From the NCBI GenBank assembly GCA_946631535.1, contig CAMPAF010000035.1, positions 1 to 14,695 on the forward strand: a stretch of DNA of 14,695 bases, read 5' to 3'. The first letter of the stretch is position 1, and each line of letters opens with the position of its first letter. The stretch comes from an uncultured Verrucomicrobiota bacterium. Lineage in GTDB: Bacteria; Verrucomicrobiota; Kiritimatiellia; RFP12; UBA1067. Below, piece after piece: positions 1 through 6,877 of the stretch. The notes below the pieces were generated by a model. It was not told where the DNA came from. It was given only the letters and a program-made list of their open reading frames with translations, and ran no database searches. The translations under genes and the position numbers were made by a program.

Positions 1-2
1 GC

Positions 3-551
3 ACGGCGGTGCACGTGCTGCCCGCCGGCGCGCGCACGTTCGGCGCGTGGGACTTCTCGAAGCCGCTCGACGCGCAGGGCTGGCGCGCGGAGAACACGGG
101 CACGGACTACCGGTTCCTTCCGGGGAAGGTCGCGTTCTGGAACAGCGAGTCGTTCCCCGTGCGGCTCGTCTGCGGCGACTACTACGTGATCGCGATGCTG
201 AACGCCGCCGGTGCGTGCCTCGTCTCTCCCGACGACCGCGACACGGGCGTCGCCTTCACGCCGGACCGCGCGAATGCCGTGCGCATCAAGATGATGAACC
301 ACACAGATTCCGGCAAGATGCGCCTCTGGTGGCAGACGGACGGCACGCCGGAGTGGAAGGAGGCAAACTCCGTGGCGTTCGACGTGAAGCCGCAGGACGT
401 GGACGACGCCGTCTACACCGTGCCCATGCCGCGCATCGGGGGCGTGAAGCAGTTCCGCCTTTCGTTCTCCGCCGACGGCTCGCCCGTCACCGGCACGTGC
501 CGCATCGACTACATCTGGGCCGGCCACCTGCCTGCGGCAGAGGAGCGGTGA
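3..551 (+). CDS. C-terminal fragment of a probable secreted protein with a carbohydrate-binding-like beta-sandwich domain
   Basis: The reading frame is open to the left edge of the window, so this is the 3' end of a longer gene; the GTG at 9 is probably internal. About 180 residues are visible. The pattern is a WDFSKP..AQGW opening, a central VRIKMMN strand, an MRLWWQTDG strand and a closing CRIDYIWAG strand. It resembles the jelly-roll, carbohydrate-binding-like domains common at the ends of glycoside hydrolases, sulfatases and other secreted enzymes of Lentisphaerota, Kiritimatiellota and Planctomycetota; this assignment is by eye. No catalytic domain lies inside the window, so the enzymatic role is unknown. 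The stop comes 31 bases before the next gene, which has its own promoter-like sequence. Confidence 0.6.
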   Translation, partial: TAVHVLPAGARTFGAWDFSKPLDAQGWRAENTGTDYRFLPGKVAFWNSESFPVRLVCGDYYVIAMLNAAGACLVSPDDRDTGVAFTPDRANAVRIKMMNHTDSGKMRLWWQTDGTPEWKEANSVAFDVKPQDVDDAVYTVPMPRIGGVKQFRLSFSADGSPVTGTCRIDYIWAGHLPAAEER

Positions 552-566
552 TGCGCGTCAATTTTT

Positions 567-575
567 TGGTAGAAT
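567..575 (+). promoter_or_regulatory. Extended -10 promoter of the sirC-hemA fusion gene, apparently leaderless
   Basis: A TG-N-TAGAAT motif (TG at 567-568, hexamer at 570-575) follows a T-run. Only seven bases separate it from the ATG at 583, so transcription should begin at or next to the start codon. No Shine-Dalgarno sequence precedes the ATG and I see no convincing -35 box, as expected when an extended -10 does the work. Call by eye, with no transcript data. Confidence 0.45.
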
Positions 576-582
576 ATAGAGC

Positions 583-2034
583 ATGCATCGCACGGAAAGA
601 CCTCGGCGGCAGACAGTGCCGATAAACCTGATCCTCGACGGGCGGCCAGCGCTGGTCGTCGGCGGGGGGCAGGTCGGGCGTCGCAAGGTCATGTCCCTGC
701 TTGACGCGGGGGCTGGGGTGGAGCTGGTATGTCCCGAGGCGGTGGAGGAGCTGTCGGAGCTGGCGGCGGCGGGGCGCATCGGCTGGACGCGCCGCGAGTG
801 GCGCGCCGGCGACGCGGCGGGGCACATGCTCGTGTTCGCCTGCACTGACGACAAGCACGTGAACCGCGCGGTCCTCGACGACGCGCGCGCGGCGCATGTG
901 CCGTGTTGCTGTGCCGACCTCAACTGGGCGGACGGCGACTTCACGACGCCCGCGACGGTGCGTGTGGGCGACCTGGCGGTGGCGGTGTCCACAAGCGGGC
1001 AGGACTGCGCGGCGGCGCGCGACGCCAAGAACGAGATAGCGGCGCTGCTGGACGGCAGCGAGGCGTTGGAGCTGATCGTAATGGGCACGAGCGACGCGCT
1101 GCTGCCTTCGCGCAAGCGCGCGCCGTACCATTTGCCGTCTGAAGAGCGGGTGGCCGTCGGCCGGCTTGTCGCGCGCGTGCGCGGCGTACGCGAATTCTTC
1201 ATCTTGAACACTTGCAACCGCGTGGAGTTGGTCGTGCGGGCGGCGCCGGATCCCGACACGCTAGCGCTCCTGCGCCGCCTGGTGGGGTTCGACAGGCTCG
1301 CGGAAGAGGAGCAGTTCGTCTTCCGCGGGTTCGAGGCGTTCCGCCACCTGGTGCGCGTGACGGCGGGGCTGGAGTCGTCGCTGCTTGGCGAGAACCACAT
1401 CGTCTCGCAGATGAAGGACGCGCTGGACGAGGCGGCGGCCAACGGCTGGTCGGGGCCGTCGATACGCCGTGCCGGCGCGGAGATCATGCGCGTGGCTAAG
1501 GCCGTGCGGCACGAGGTGGAGGGGCTCTTGCACGTGGCGGAGATCGACCAGGTGGCGGTGCGCTACCTGAACGTCCACGGGGGACTCGACGCGAAGGCGC
1601 ATGTCCTCGTGATCGGTACGGGCATGGTTGGCACGGGCGCGGTTGAGGCGTTGGCGCGCACGGGCGCGCGGGTGACGTGGGCGTACCACAGGAGGTTGCC
1701 TGACGTCGGCATGTTCGGCGACCGTGCGCCTACGGTAGTTTCCATGGACGGGCTGCCTGCCGCGCTCGCGGCGGCGGACATCGTGCTGAGCGCGGTGGAT
1801 TCCGCGCAGCCAGTGGTCACGGCGGACATGCGTTCGGCGGTGGCGGACCGCAACGTGCTCTTCGTGGACCTTGGTGTGCCGCGCAACATCGATCCGTTCT
1901 ACGACGACTGGGGGCACGGGGTCACGGTGGCGGACCTTGACGCGCTCAAGCTGTGGCATCGCGTCAAGACGGGCACGCTCAACGAGGTGCGGGCGCGGGC
2001 GGACGCCGTGATAGCGGCGGAATGGAAGGAATGA
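583..2034 (+). CDS. hemA: Precorrin-2 dehydrogenase (SirC) / glutamyl-tRNA reductase (HemA) fusion protein
   Basis: This 483-residue protein joins two tetrapyrrole enzymes. Residues about 13-160 match the NAD-binding half of siroheme synthase (SirC/Met8/CysG N-terminus): glycine loop VVGGGQVG at 25-32, FACTDD, and an AVSTSGQ segment. That half oxidises precorrin-2 to sirohydrochlorin. Residues about 163-483 match glutamyl-tRNA reductase, which makes glutamate-1-semialdehyde for 5-aminolevulinate. They show the catalytic cysteine in TCNR (C211), the conserved His (H255), the GLESSLLGE segment at 262-270, and a second Rossmann loop GTGMVG at 345-350. Two oddities: the family's early N-H-x-x-A-P motif is degenerate (SDALLPSRKRA), and the protein stops where the C-terminal dimerisation helices usually begin, about 90 residues short. 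The fusion points to siroheme or cobalamin synthesis. The TolC-like gene overlaps or abuts the 3' end. Domain calls are firm; retained activity of each half is not. Confidence 0.9.
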   Translation: MHRTERPRRQTVPINLILDGRPALVVGGGQVGRRKVMSLLDAGAGVELVCPEAVEELSELAAAGRIGWTRREWRAGDAAGHMLVFACTDDKHVNRAVLDDARAAHVPCCCADLNWADGDFTTPATVRVGDLAVAVSTSGQDCAAARDAKNEIAALLDGSEALELIVMGTSDALLPSRKRAPYHLPSEERVAVGRLVARVRGVREFFILNTCNRVELVVRAAPDPDTLALLRRLVGFDRLAEEEQFVFRGFEAFRHLVRVTAGLESSLLGENHIVSQMKDALDEAAANGWSGPSIRRAGAEIMRVAKAVRHEVEGLLHVAEIDQVAVRYLNVHGGLDAKAHVLVIGTGMVGTGAVEALARTGARVTWAYHRRLPDVGMFGDRAPTVVSMDGLPAALAAADIVLSAVDSAQPVVTADMRSAVADRNVLFVDLGVPRNIDPFYDDWGHGVTVADLDALKLWHRVKTGTLNEVRARADAVIAAEWKE

Positions 2035-2036
2035 GC

Positions 2037-3710
2037 ATGCGCGTGCGCCACATCAGGATTGCGATCGCCGCAGCGCTTCTGGCGCTCTTGCATTCGGGAT
2101 GCCTCACACCCGAGAAGGCCGAGAGGGACGCGGACGAGACGGCCATCGCGCTCGCCACGGCGTGCTGGCGGGAGCAGTCCGGCGCGACGAACGAGTTCAA
2201 CGTGGCGCGTCCGCTCGACGTGCTTACGCTGCGCATCGCGCTCGAGGCGGTTCGCCAGGGCGTAACCAACACCGTGTTCCCTCGCATTGACGGAGTCGCG
2301 CCGCTTGAGCCGTCGAACGGCGTCACGTACCTTTCCCTGGATGACGCGCTGCGCATCGGCGCGCGCAACAACCGCAGGTACCAGACGCTGAAGGAGACGG
2401 TGTACCAGCGCGCGCTCACGCTCGACACGGAGAGCTATGCGTTCGACACGACGTTCAGCGGCTTCCTGCTCGGCACGCTCACCGGAAAGCCGGAGCTCAC
2501 GAAGGACTACGCGCAGGCGGGGGGCGGTGCCAAGCGGAAGTTCGAGCAGGGCACGACGCTCGCTGGGAACATGGCGATAGACGTGACGAAGATGATCCGC
2601 GACGACTGGCACTCTTTCGCCTGGACTGGCGACCTTACCGCGACCATACCGCTGCTGCGCGGCAGCGGACGCGACATCGTGCGCGAGCCGCTCACGCAGG
2701 CGGAGCGCAACCTGGACTATGCCATACTTACGTTCGAGCGCTACAGGCAGACGTACGCGCTCTCCATCGCGAAGTCGTACTACAGCGTGCTCTCCTACGC
2801 GCAGAACAGGCGCAACTCGGAAGGGAACGCCACCCGCCTGGAGCAGAACTGGAAGCGCGCGGAGATGATGTTCAAGGCGGGACGCATGGACCGCATACAG
2901 GTGGACCAGGCGCGTACCGATCTGCTTACGGCGCGGCAGTCCATCATCACGACCAAGAAGAGCTACGAGAACGCGCTCGACAACTTCAAGATATCGCTCG
3001 GACTGCCGCCAGAGGCGCCGATAGCGTTGCGGGACGAGGAGCTGTCCAAGCTCCAGGCGGCAATGGAGGTGAAGGCGCGTACGCAGCCGGACGCGCTCAC
3101 CGACTATCCACTGGAGGAGGAGGCGATGAACATCGCGCTCACGGAAAGGCGCGACCTTGCGGTGACGCGTGGCGACCTGGTAGATGCCGAGCGCGCGGTG
3201 ATGGTATCGGCCGACGCGCTGCGCGCGGACCTCACGGTGGAGGGCGGCGTGTCGTACGACGCCAAGCGAAGGCAGCACAAGGACAGCGTGGACGACGTGG
3301 TTGCCAGCACCGCGAAGCTGCGCTTCACTGCGCCTTGGGACAGGCGCAAGGAGCGCAACGCCTATCGCAAGGCGCTGATTCTGCTCGAGCAGAGCCGCCG
3401 CGCGCTGCAGGAGGAAGAGGACTCGATCAAGAACGAGGTGATGGCGGGGTACCGCGATCTTGTCGCAGCCCGAGCGCTCTACGAGAACAAGGTGGAGGCG
3501 TTCAAGGTGGCGCAGAAGCGCGTGGAGTCGAACGACCTCTTCATGCAGTCGGGCCGCAGCTCGATGCGTGACATCTTGGAGGCCGAGAGCGCGCTCCTTA
3601 CGGCGCAGAACGCTCTCTGCTCGGCAGTTGTCGAGTGGCGCACGAGCGAGCTTTCGCTGCGCTCGGCGATGGGCATTCTCGCCATCAATGATGACGGCAC
3701 CTGGCGCTAG
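2037..3710 (+). CDS. TolC-like outer-membrane efflux lipoprotein
   Basis: 557 residues of the outer membrane efflux protein (OEP/TolC) family, trimeric channels that export drugs, proteins or other substrates with an inner-membrane pump. The N-terminus is a hydrophobic signal ending LLHSGC, with Cys22 as a likely lipid attachment site; His at -3 makes the lipobox non-ideal. Two long helical repeats are visible. One begins YLSLDDALRIGARNN and the second EEEAMNIALTERRDLAV, each followed by alternating strands, and a coiled-coil-rich C-terminus reads RVESNDLFMQSGRSSMRDILEAESALL. I chose the ATG at 2037 because AAGGA at 2026-2030 sits six bases upstream. The ATG at 2031, which overlaps the hemA stop as ATGA, has no spacing to that site. 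No pump or adaptor gene is adjacent, so the substrate is unknown. Co-transcription with hemA is likely from the overlap. Confidence 0.85.
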   Translation: MRVRHIRIAIAAALLALLHSGCLTPEKAERDADETAIALATACWREQSGATNEFNVARPLDVLTLRIALEAVRQGVTNTVFPRIDGVAPLEPSNGVTYLSLDDALRIGARNNRRYQTLKETVYQRALTLDTESYAFDTTFSGFLLGTLTGKPELTKDYAQAGGGAKRKFEQGTTLAGNMAIDVTKMIRDDWHSFAWTGDLTATIPLLRGSGRDIVREPLTQAERNLDYAILTFERYRQTYALSIAKSYYSVLSYAQNRRNSEGNATRLEQNWKRAEMMFKAGRMDRIQVDQARTDLLTARQSIITTKKSYENALDNFKISLGLPPEAPIALRDEELSKLQAAMEVKARTQPDALTDYPLEEEAMNIALTERRDLAVTRGDLVDAERAVMVSADALRADLTVEGGVSYDAKRRQHKDSVDDVVASTAKLRFTAPWDRRKERNAYRKALILLEQSRRALQEEEDSIKNEVMAGYRDLVAARALYENKVEAFKVAQKRVESNDLFMQSGRSSMRDILEAESALLTAQNALCSAVVEWRTSELSLRSAMGILAINDDGTWR

Positions 3711-3731
3711 CGCCGCCAAGATGGCGGCGCT
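3709..3731. terminator. GC-rich hairpin 1 between convergent tolC-like gene and tilS
   Basis: Perfect 9-bp inverted repeat AGCGCCGCC / GGCGGCGCT with a five-base loop AAGAT. It starts within the stop codon of the upstream gene. There is no U-tract on either strand, so it is not a classical intrinsic terminator, but its position between convergent genes suits a bidirectional stop or an mRNA-stabilising structure. It could also be half of a REP-like element together with the next hairpin. Confidence 0.5.
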
Positions 3732-3737
3732 CCATAC

Positions 3738-3757
3738 GGTCGCAGCAAGCTGCGACC
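3738..3757. terminator. GC-rich hairpin 2 between convergent tolC-like gene and tilS
   Basis: Second perfect 9-bp inverted repeat, GGTCGCAGC / GCTGCGACC, separated by AA (in practice an 8-bp stem with a four-base loop). It lies six bases after hairpin 1 and 22 bases before the end of tilS on the other strand. It has no U-tract. Two adjacent unrelated stems in a 69-base gap look like a palindromic repeat unit as much as a terminator. Confidence 0.5.
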
Positions 3758-3779
3758 CTCCCGCGTTGCAGCACGCGTG

Positions 3780-4877
3780 TCAGCTTGTGGCAAGGGTGAA
3801 GCGCCAGGAGGGGGCGATGGAGGAGGCTACGGCGGCCGAGGCGGCCACGCGGTAGCCGGGGATCCAGAGGACTTCGCCGGTGACGGCGTCCGCGAGGATG
3901 GGGAGCGAGGCGCGGACTGCGGGCGGCACCTTTGCGGTGACGAAGACGTCTTGAAGCTTGCGGCTGTGTCCTGCGAGGCCCACGGGGGCGATGCGGTCTC
4001 CAGGTCTCCAGGTGCGCAGCTCGAGCGTGCGGCCCGCGAGGGCCTTGCGATCCAGCTCGCAGACCGCCGGAAGCTGTCCGATTGCCTCCGGCCTGCGCAC
4101 AAAGCCAATGGCCTCGCCAATTGCCAGTCTCCACTCCGGTTTTTCCCGGCGGTCCCGGTGGTCTCGGTGGTCCCGGCCCCCCTCGCAGTCCCGGCCCTCG
4201 CGTTCCCGATGCAGGTCGCCGCGGAGGATGGCGGCGGACTTGCAGATGTGTTCGGTGATGCGCGGATCAAGGCGTTCGCGGAGGAATGGCAGGATAACGT
4301 GGCGCACGTTGTTGCGGGGGATTGAGGTGTCTGCGTTCGTGGAATCCTCGCGCCAGGCGATGCCGCGCTCTGAGAGGAAGCGGCGGAGATCGGCGTCGCG
4401 CACGTTTAGAAGTGGGCGGATGAAGGTGACACCGTCAACGTGCGAGACGGACTTGAGGCCGGCGAGGCCTTCGGGACCGGATCCTCGCGCGAGGCGCAGG
4501 AGGAACGTCTCGGCTACGTCGTCGGCATGGTGGCCGGTTGCGATGGCGTCGAGGCCGAGGATCGTTGTCATGCGGGCGAAGAAGGCGAGGCGTACGCGCC
4601 TGGCCGCCATCTCCAAGGACTCGCCGCGCCGCCGCCGCACGCGCGTGCTCAAGGCGTGGAATGGCAGGCCGTGGCTTGCGGCGAGGGACTCGACGAAGCG
4701 GGCATCGTCGGCAGAGTCTGGGCGCAGGCCGTGGTCCACGTGCAGGACAACGGCGTCGAAGCCGTGCGAGGCCTGCAGACCTGCCATCAGCGCGAGCAGG
4801 GCCACGGAATCGGCCCCGCCCGAGACGGCAAGTCCGATCCGCCGGCGCGGTGCGCCGTTATGCCTAATGGTGTCCAT
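3780..4877 (-). CDS. tilS: tRNA(Ile)-lysidine synthetase TilS
   Basis: This 365-residue enzyme attaches lysine to C34 of the CAU-anticodon tRNA-Ile with ATP, so that it reads AUA codons. The PP-loop ATPase motif SGGADS is at residues 19-24. It is followed by VVLHVDHGLRPDSADDARFV, the ATGHHADDVAETFLLRLARG segment, RPLL and REDSTNADTSIPRNNVRH, all characteristic of TilS. The C-terminal TilS domain is present (ELRTWRPGDRIAPVG, HSRKLQDVF, GYRVA). Between the domains, about residues 224-249, lies a charged low-complexity insert (RDHRDHRDR) encoded by a 9-bp repeat. I chose the ATG at 4877: upstream codons would overlap the divergent gene and its promoter. No Shine-Dalgarno is visible, and a promoter ending just before the ATG suggests a leaderless message. 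The protein is shorter than E. coli TilS (432 residues), as in many bacteria. Confidence 0.95.
   Translation of the reverse strand: MDTIRHNGAPRRRIGLAVSGGADSVALLALMAGLQASHGFDAVVLHVDHGLRPDSADDARFVESLAASHGLPFHALSTRVRRRRGESLEMAARRVRLAFFARMTTILGLDAIATGHHADDVAETFLLRLARGSGPEGLAGLKSVSHVDGVTFIRPLLNVRDADLRRFLSERGIAWREDSTNADTSIPRNNVRHVILPFLRERLDPRITEHICKSAAILRGDLHREREGRDCEGGRDHRDHRDRREKPEWRLAIGEAIGFVRRPEAIGQLPAVCELDRKALAGRTLELRTWRPGDRIAPVGLAGHSRKLQDVFVTAKVPPAVRASLPILADAVTGEVLWIPGYRVAASAAVASSIAPSWRFTLATS
4148..4174. repeat. 9-bp tandem repeat, three copies, inside tilS
   Basis: On the plus strand the copies are GGCGGTCCC, GGTGGTCTC and GGTGGTCCC. On the coding strand they give Arg-Asp-His, Arg-Asp-His and Arg-Asp-Arg in frame. 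Degenerate relatives continue to about 4207. The repeat sits between the ATPase and C-terminal domains, where extra residues are tolerable. Confidence 0.8.
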
Positions 4878-4883
4878 GCGGAA

Positions 4884-4912
4884 ATGATACGCGCTCTCAC
4901 GTATTTGCGCAA
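4884..4912 (-). promoter_or_regulatory. tilS promoter sharing its -35 box with the divergent gene
   Basis: On the minus strand: TTGCGC (complement of 4907-4912), a 17-base spacer, then TATCAT (complement of 4884-4889), then six bases to the tilS ATG at 4877. The expected transcription start falls on or beside the start codon. The -35 box is one half of the palindrome TTGCGCAA at 4905-4912. By eye, without transcript data. Confidence 0.5.
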
Positions 4913-4932
4913 GGGGTAAAATATGATATACT
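4905..4932 (+). promoter_or_regulatory. gtrA-family gene promoter, divergent from tilS
   Basis: TTGCGC at 4905-4910, a 16-base spacer, then an extended -10 TGA-TATACT (TG at 4924-4925, hexamer 4927-4932). The 10-mer ATGATATACT here is identical to the one just upstream of the sigma-factor gene (complement of 11037-11046). If this is the active promoter, the ATG at 4923 is part of the promoter and translation would begin at the GTG at 4941. Confidence 0.45.
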
Positions 4933-5447
4933 TGCCGCTCGTGAAACTGGACCGACATATTCTCTCTAACGAGGCTGGGCCGCTAGCCCAGTTCATAAAG
5001 TACGGCATTGTGGGCGTGATGGCCACATGCGTGCAGACGGGAATCTTCTATATCCTGGCGACGACATGCCTCAAGTGCCTTACTGCGGACGACTGGGCGG
5101 TGAAGCTGCTGGGACTGCCGTCGGTCGCGTTCACGGGCGATGAGGCGTGGTACGCCTCGCGCGGGATGCTCGCGGCGGCTGCCACGGCAATCGGATTCAT
5201 CGCGGCGAACATCTTTTGTTGGCTGATGAACCGCTGGTTCGTGTTCAAGCCGGGGAAGTTCCGCTGGTATGTGGAGCTTGGGATGTTCTTTGGCGCATCT
5301 ACGCTAGCGACCGTCATAGCGCTCGGCGTCATGAAGTTCCTGATAGACCAGTTCGGTATGATGACGACGCTGGCGGTAGTTGTCGAGGTGATCGTTTCGT
5401 TCTTCGTCAACTTCTTCATCCGCAAGTTCGTGATCTTCAAGGGGTGA
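4923..5447 (+). CDS. GtrA-family small membrane protein
   Basis: 174 residues with about four transmembrane segments. These are FIKYGIVGVMATCVQTGIFYIL, a stretch around AAAATAIGFIAANIFCWLMNR, MFFGASTLATVIALGVMKFLI, and TTLAVVVEVIVSFFVNFFI. The WLMNRWFVFKPGK motif after helix two and the ending FFIRKFVIFKG are typical of the GtrA family (PF04138). Members are linked to lipid-linked sugar transfer across the inner membrane, for example flipping undecaprenyl-phosphate-glucose for O-antigen or wall decoration. No glycosyltransferase is adjacent, so the sugar is unknown. Start choice is open. The ATG at 4923 has AAGGGG six bases upstream, but it overlaps a good extended -10 box. The GTG at 4941 would give a nearly leaderless start and a protein six residues shorter. 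Confidence 0.85.
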   Translation: MIYLPLVKLDRHILSNEAGPLAQFIKYGIVGVMATCVQTGIFYILATTCLKCLTADDWAVKLLGLPSVAFTGDEAWYASRGMLAAAATAIGFIAANIFCWLMNRWFVFKPGKFRWYVELGMFFGASTLATVIALGVMKFLIDQFGMMTTLAVVVEVIVSFFVNFFIRKFVIFKG

Positions 5448-5470
5448 AAGATGAAAGCCGATATCCAGTT

Positions 5471-5567
5471 CCTTTTCCTCAGTCGTCCGTCCTTCGTCCT
5501 ATGTCCTGCCTGGGGACGAGGATAAAGGGCAGAGGACGAATGACAGAAGGCAAAGGATGACCGACAG
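5471..5567. repeat. Heptad tandem repeats arranged as a long imperfect inverted repeat
   Basis: The left part (5482-5509) is four 7-base units built on GTCC, such as GTCCTTC and GTCCTAT. The right part (5519-5567) is about seven 7-base units built on AGGA, such as AGGATAA and AGGACGA. The two parts are near reverse complements: arms about 5471-5508 and 5526-5556 pair with some mismatches and one bulge, including GTCCTTCGTCC against GTCATTCGTCC (10 of 11). It fills the gap between the GtrA gene and the aldose epimerase. It might act as a terminator or RNA structure, or be a selfish repeat. Confidence 0.7.
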
Positions 5568-5605
5568 CATTTGACAAGCAATGGACAAACAGAAAGGAAA
5601 GACCG

Positions 5606-6874
5606 ATGAAAAGAATCATGACAACAGTGTTGGCTGCAGCGTGCGGAATCGCCTGCCTGGCGCAGGATGCGTCGGCACCGGCCCAGAAGGCAGACATGCC
5701 CAAAGTTGACGCCCAGAGAGCGGAGAGGATTCAGCGGTTGCGCATGGAGCGCCGTTCGCAAATGATGCGCGGGATGCGCGGTGGCATCGAGGCGAAACCC
5801 TTCGGCAAGCTTGCGGACGGCAAGGAGGCGACGATCTACCGCCTCAGGGGCCTTGGCGGAATCATCCTCGACATCACGGACTACGGCGGCCGCCTCGTGC
5901 GCTGCTACGCGCCGGACAAGTACGGCAACCTCGCCGATGTGACGCTCGGCTGGAACACGCCTGGCGAGTACGAGACGCTCGGTTTCTCCATGGGAACGCT
6001 CATCGGGCGCTACGGCAACCGCATCAAGGACGGCAAGTTCAAGCTTGACGGACAGGAATACCAGCTGCCGATCAACGAGGACAAGAAGACCGAGACCACG
6101 CAGCGCCACTGCAACCTCCATGGCGGTCCCGAGGGCTGGGACAAGAAGGTGTGGAAGGCTCGTCCCCTGCGCATGGGGCCGATCCAGGGCCTCGAGCTCA
6201 CCTACGTCTCCAAGGACGGCGAGATGGGATTCCCCGGCACCGTGACTTGCAAGGTCACGTACAAGGTGCTGCCGAACAACGTGTGGACGATCGACTACGA
6301 GGCCACGACAGACAAGACCACGGTCATCAACCCGACGCACCACTCCTACTGGAACCTCGCGGGCGAGTCGAGCGGCAACGTGCTGAATCAGGAGCTCCAG
6401 ATCTTTGCCGACGAGTACACGCAGACGGACTCCGGCCTGATCCCCACGAAGAACGCGCCCGTCAAGGGCACGGGCATGGATTTCACCGAGCTTCGCCCGA
6501 TCGGCGCCAAGATGGATCTCATGAAGGCGGAGAAGGCGTTTGCGGCCATGGACAACTGGTATGACCACAACTTCGTGCTGCGCGGCGAGGCCGGCAAGCT
6601 CAAGCAGGCCGTCAAGATGCGCGATCCGGCTTCGGGCCGCACGATGGAGATCTGGACCACAGAGCCATGCATGCAGATGTACGGCGCCCAGAACATGACC
6701 GATGCCGTTCCCGCGAAGGCGGCGGGCAGGCACCTCTGCCAGTTCGCTGGCGTGGCACTCGAGACGCAGCATGCGCCCGACTCGCCGAACCATCCCGATT
6801 TCCCGTCCACCGTGCTGAAGCCGGGGGATACGTTCAAGTCGCACACCGAATACCGTTTCGGCGTGGAGAAGTAG
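5606..6874 (+). CDS. Secreted aldose 1-epimerase (mutarotase, GalM family)
   Basis: 422 residues. It interconverts alpha and beta anomers of aldoses such as galactose or glucose. An N-terminal signal peptide (MKRIMTTVLAAACGIACLAQ, likely cut near the DASA segment) sends it to the periplasm or outside. A charged Arg-rich stretch (about 38-60) precedes the enzyme domain. Active-site landmarks are present: GRYGNR at 134-139, NLHGG with H172, NPTHHSYWNL with the catalytic acid H246, YDHNF with D320, and GVALETQ with the catalytic base E386. AAAGGA lies about seven bases before the ATG at 5606, an ordinary Shine-Dalgarno. It is the first gene of a tight run: etfB begins three bases after its stop. 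A secreted mutarotase fits an organism that takes up sugars released from polysaccharides. Its link to the Etf genes is unexplained. Confidence 0.92.
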   Translation: MKRIMTTVLAAACGIACLAQDASAPAQKADMPKVDAQRAERIQRLRMERRSQMMRGMRGGIEAKPFGKLADGKEATIYRLRGLGGIILDITDYGGRLVRCYAPDKYGNLADVTLGWNTPGEYETLGFSMGTLIGRYGNRIKDGKFKLDGQEYQLPINEDKKTETTQRHCNLHGGPEGWDKKVWKARPLRMGPIQGLELTYVSKDGEMGFPGTVTCKVTYKVLPNNVWTIDYEATTDKTTVINPTHHSYWNLAGESSGNVLNQELQIFADEYTQTDSGLIPTKNAPVKGTGMDFTELRPIGAKMDLMKAEKAFAAMDNWYDHNFVLRGEAGKLKQAVKMRDPASGRTMEIWTTEPCMQMYGAQNMTDAVPAKAAGRHLCQFAGVALETQHAPDSPNHPDFPSTVLKPGDTFKSHTEYRFGVEK

Positions 6875-6877
6875 GCA

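Noticed and set aside
2000..2040. Frameshift that removed the HemA dimerisation domain
   Set aside because: The downstream frame is cleanly taken over by a signal peptide and lipobox of the next gene, with a proper ribosome site; no HemA-like residues appear in other frames.
1899..3719. A 606-codon open frame on the minus strand opposite the TolC-like gene
   Set aside because: It mirrors a well-supported efflux gene, is very rich in Arg, Leu and Val, and has no recognisable domain; such frames are common opposite GC-rich genes.
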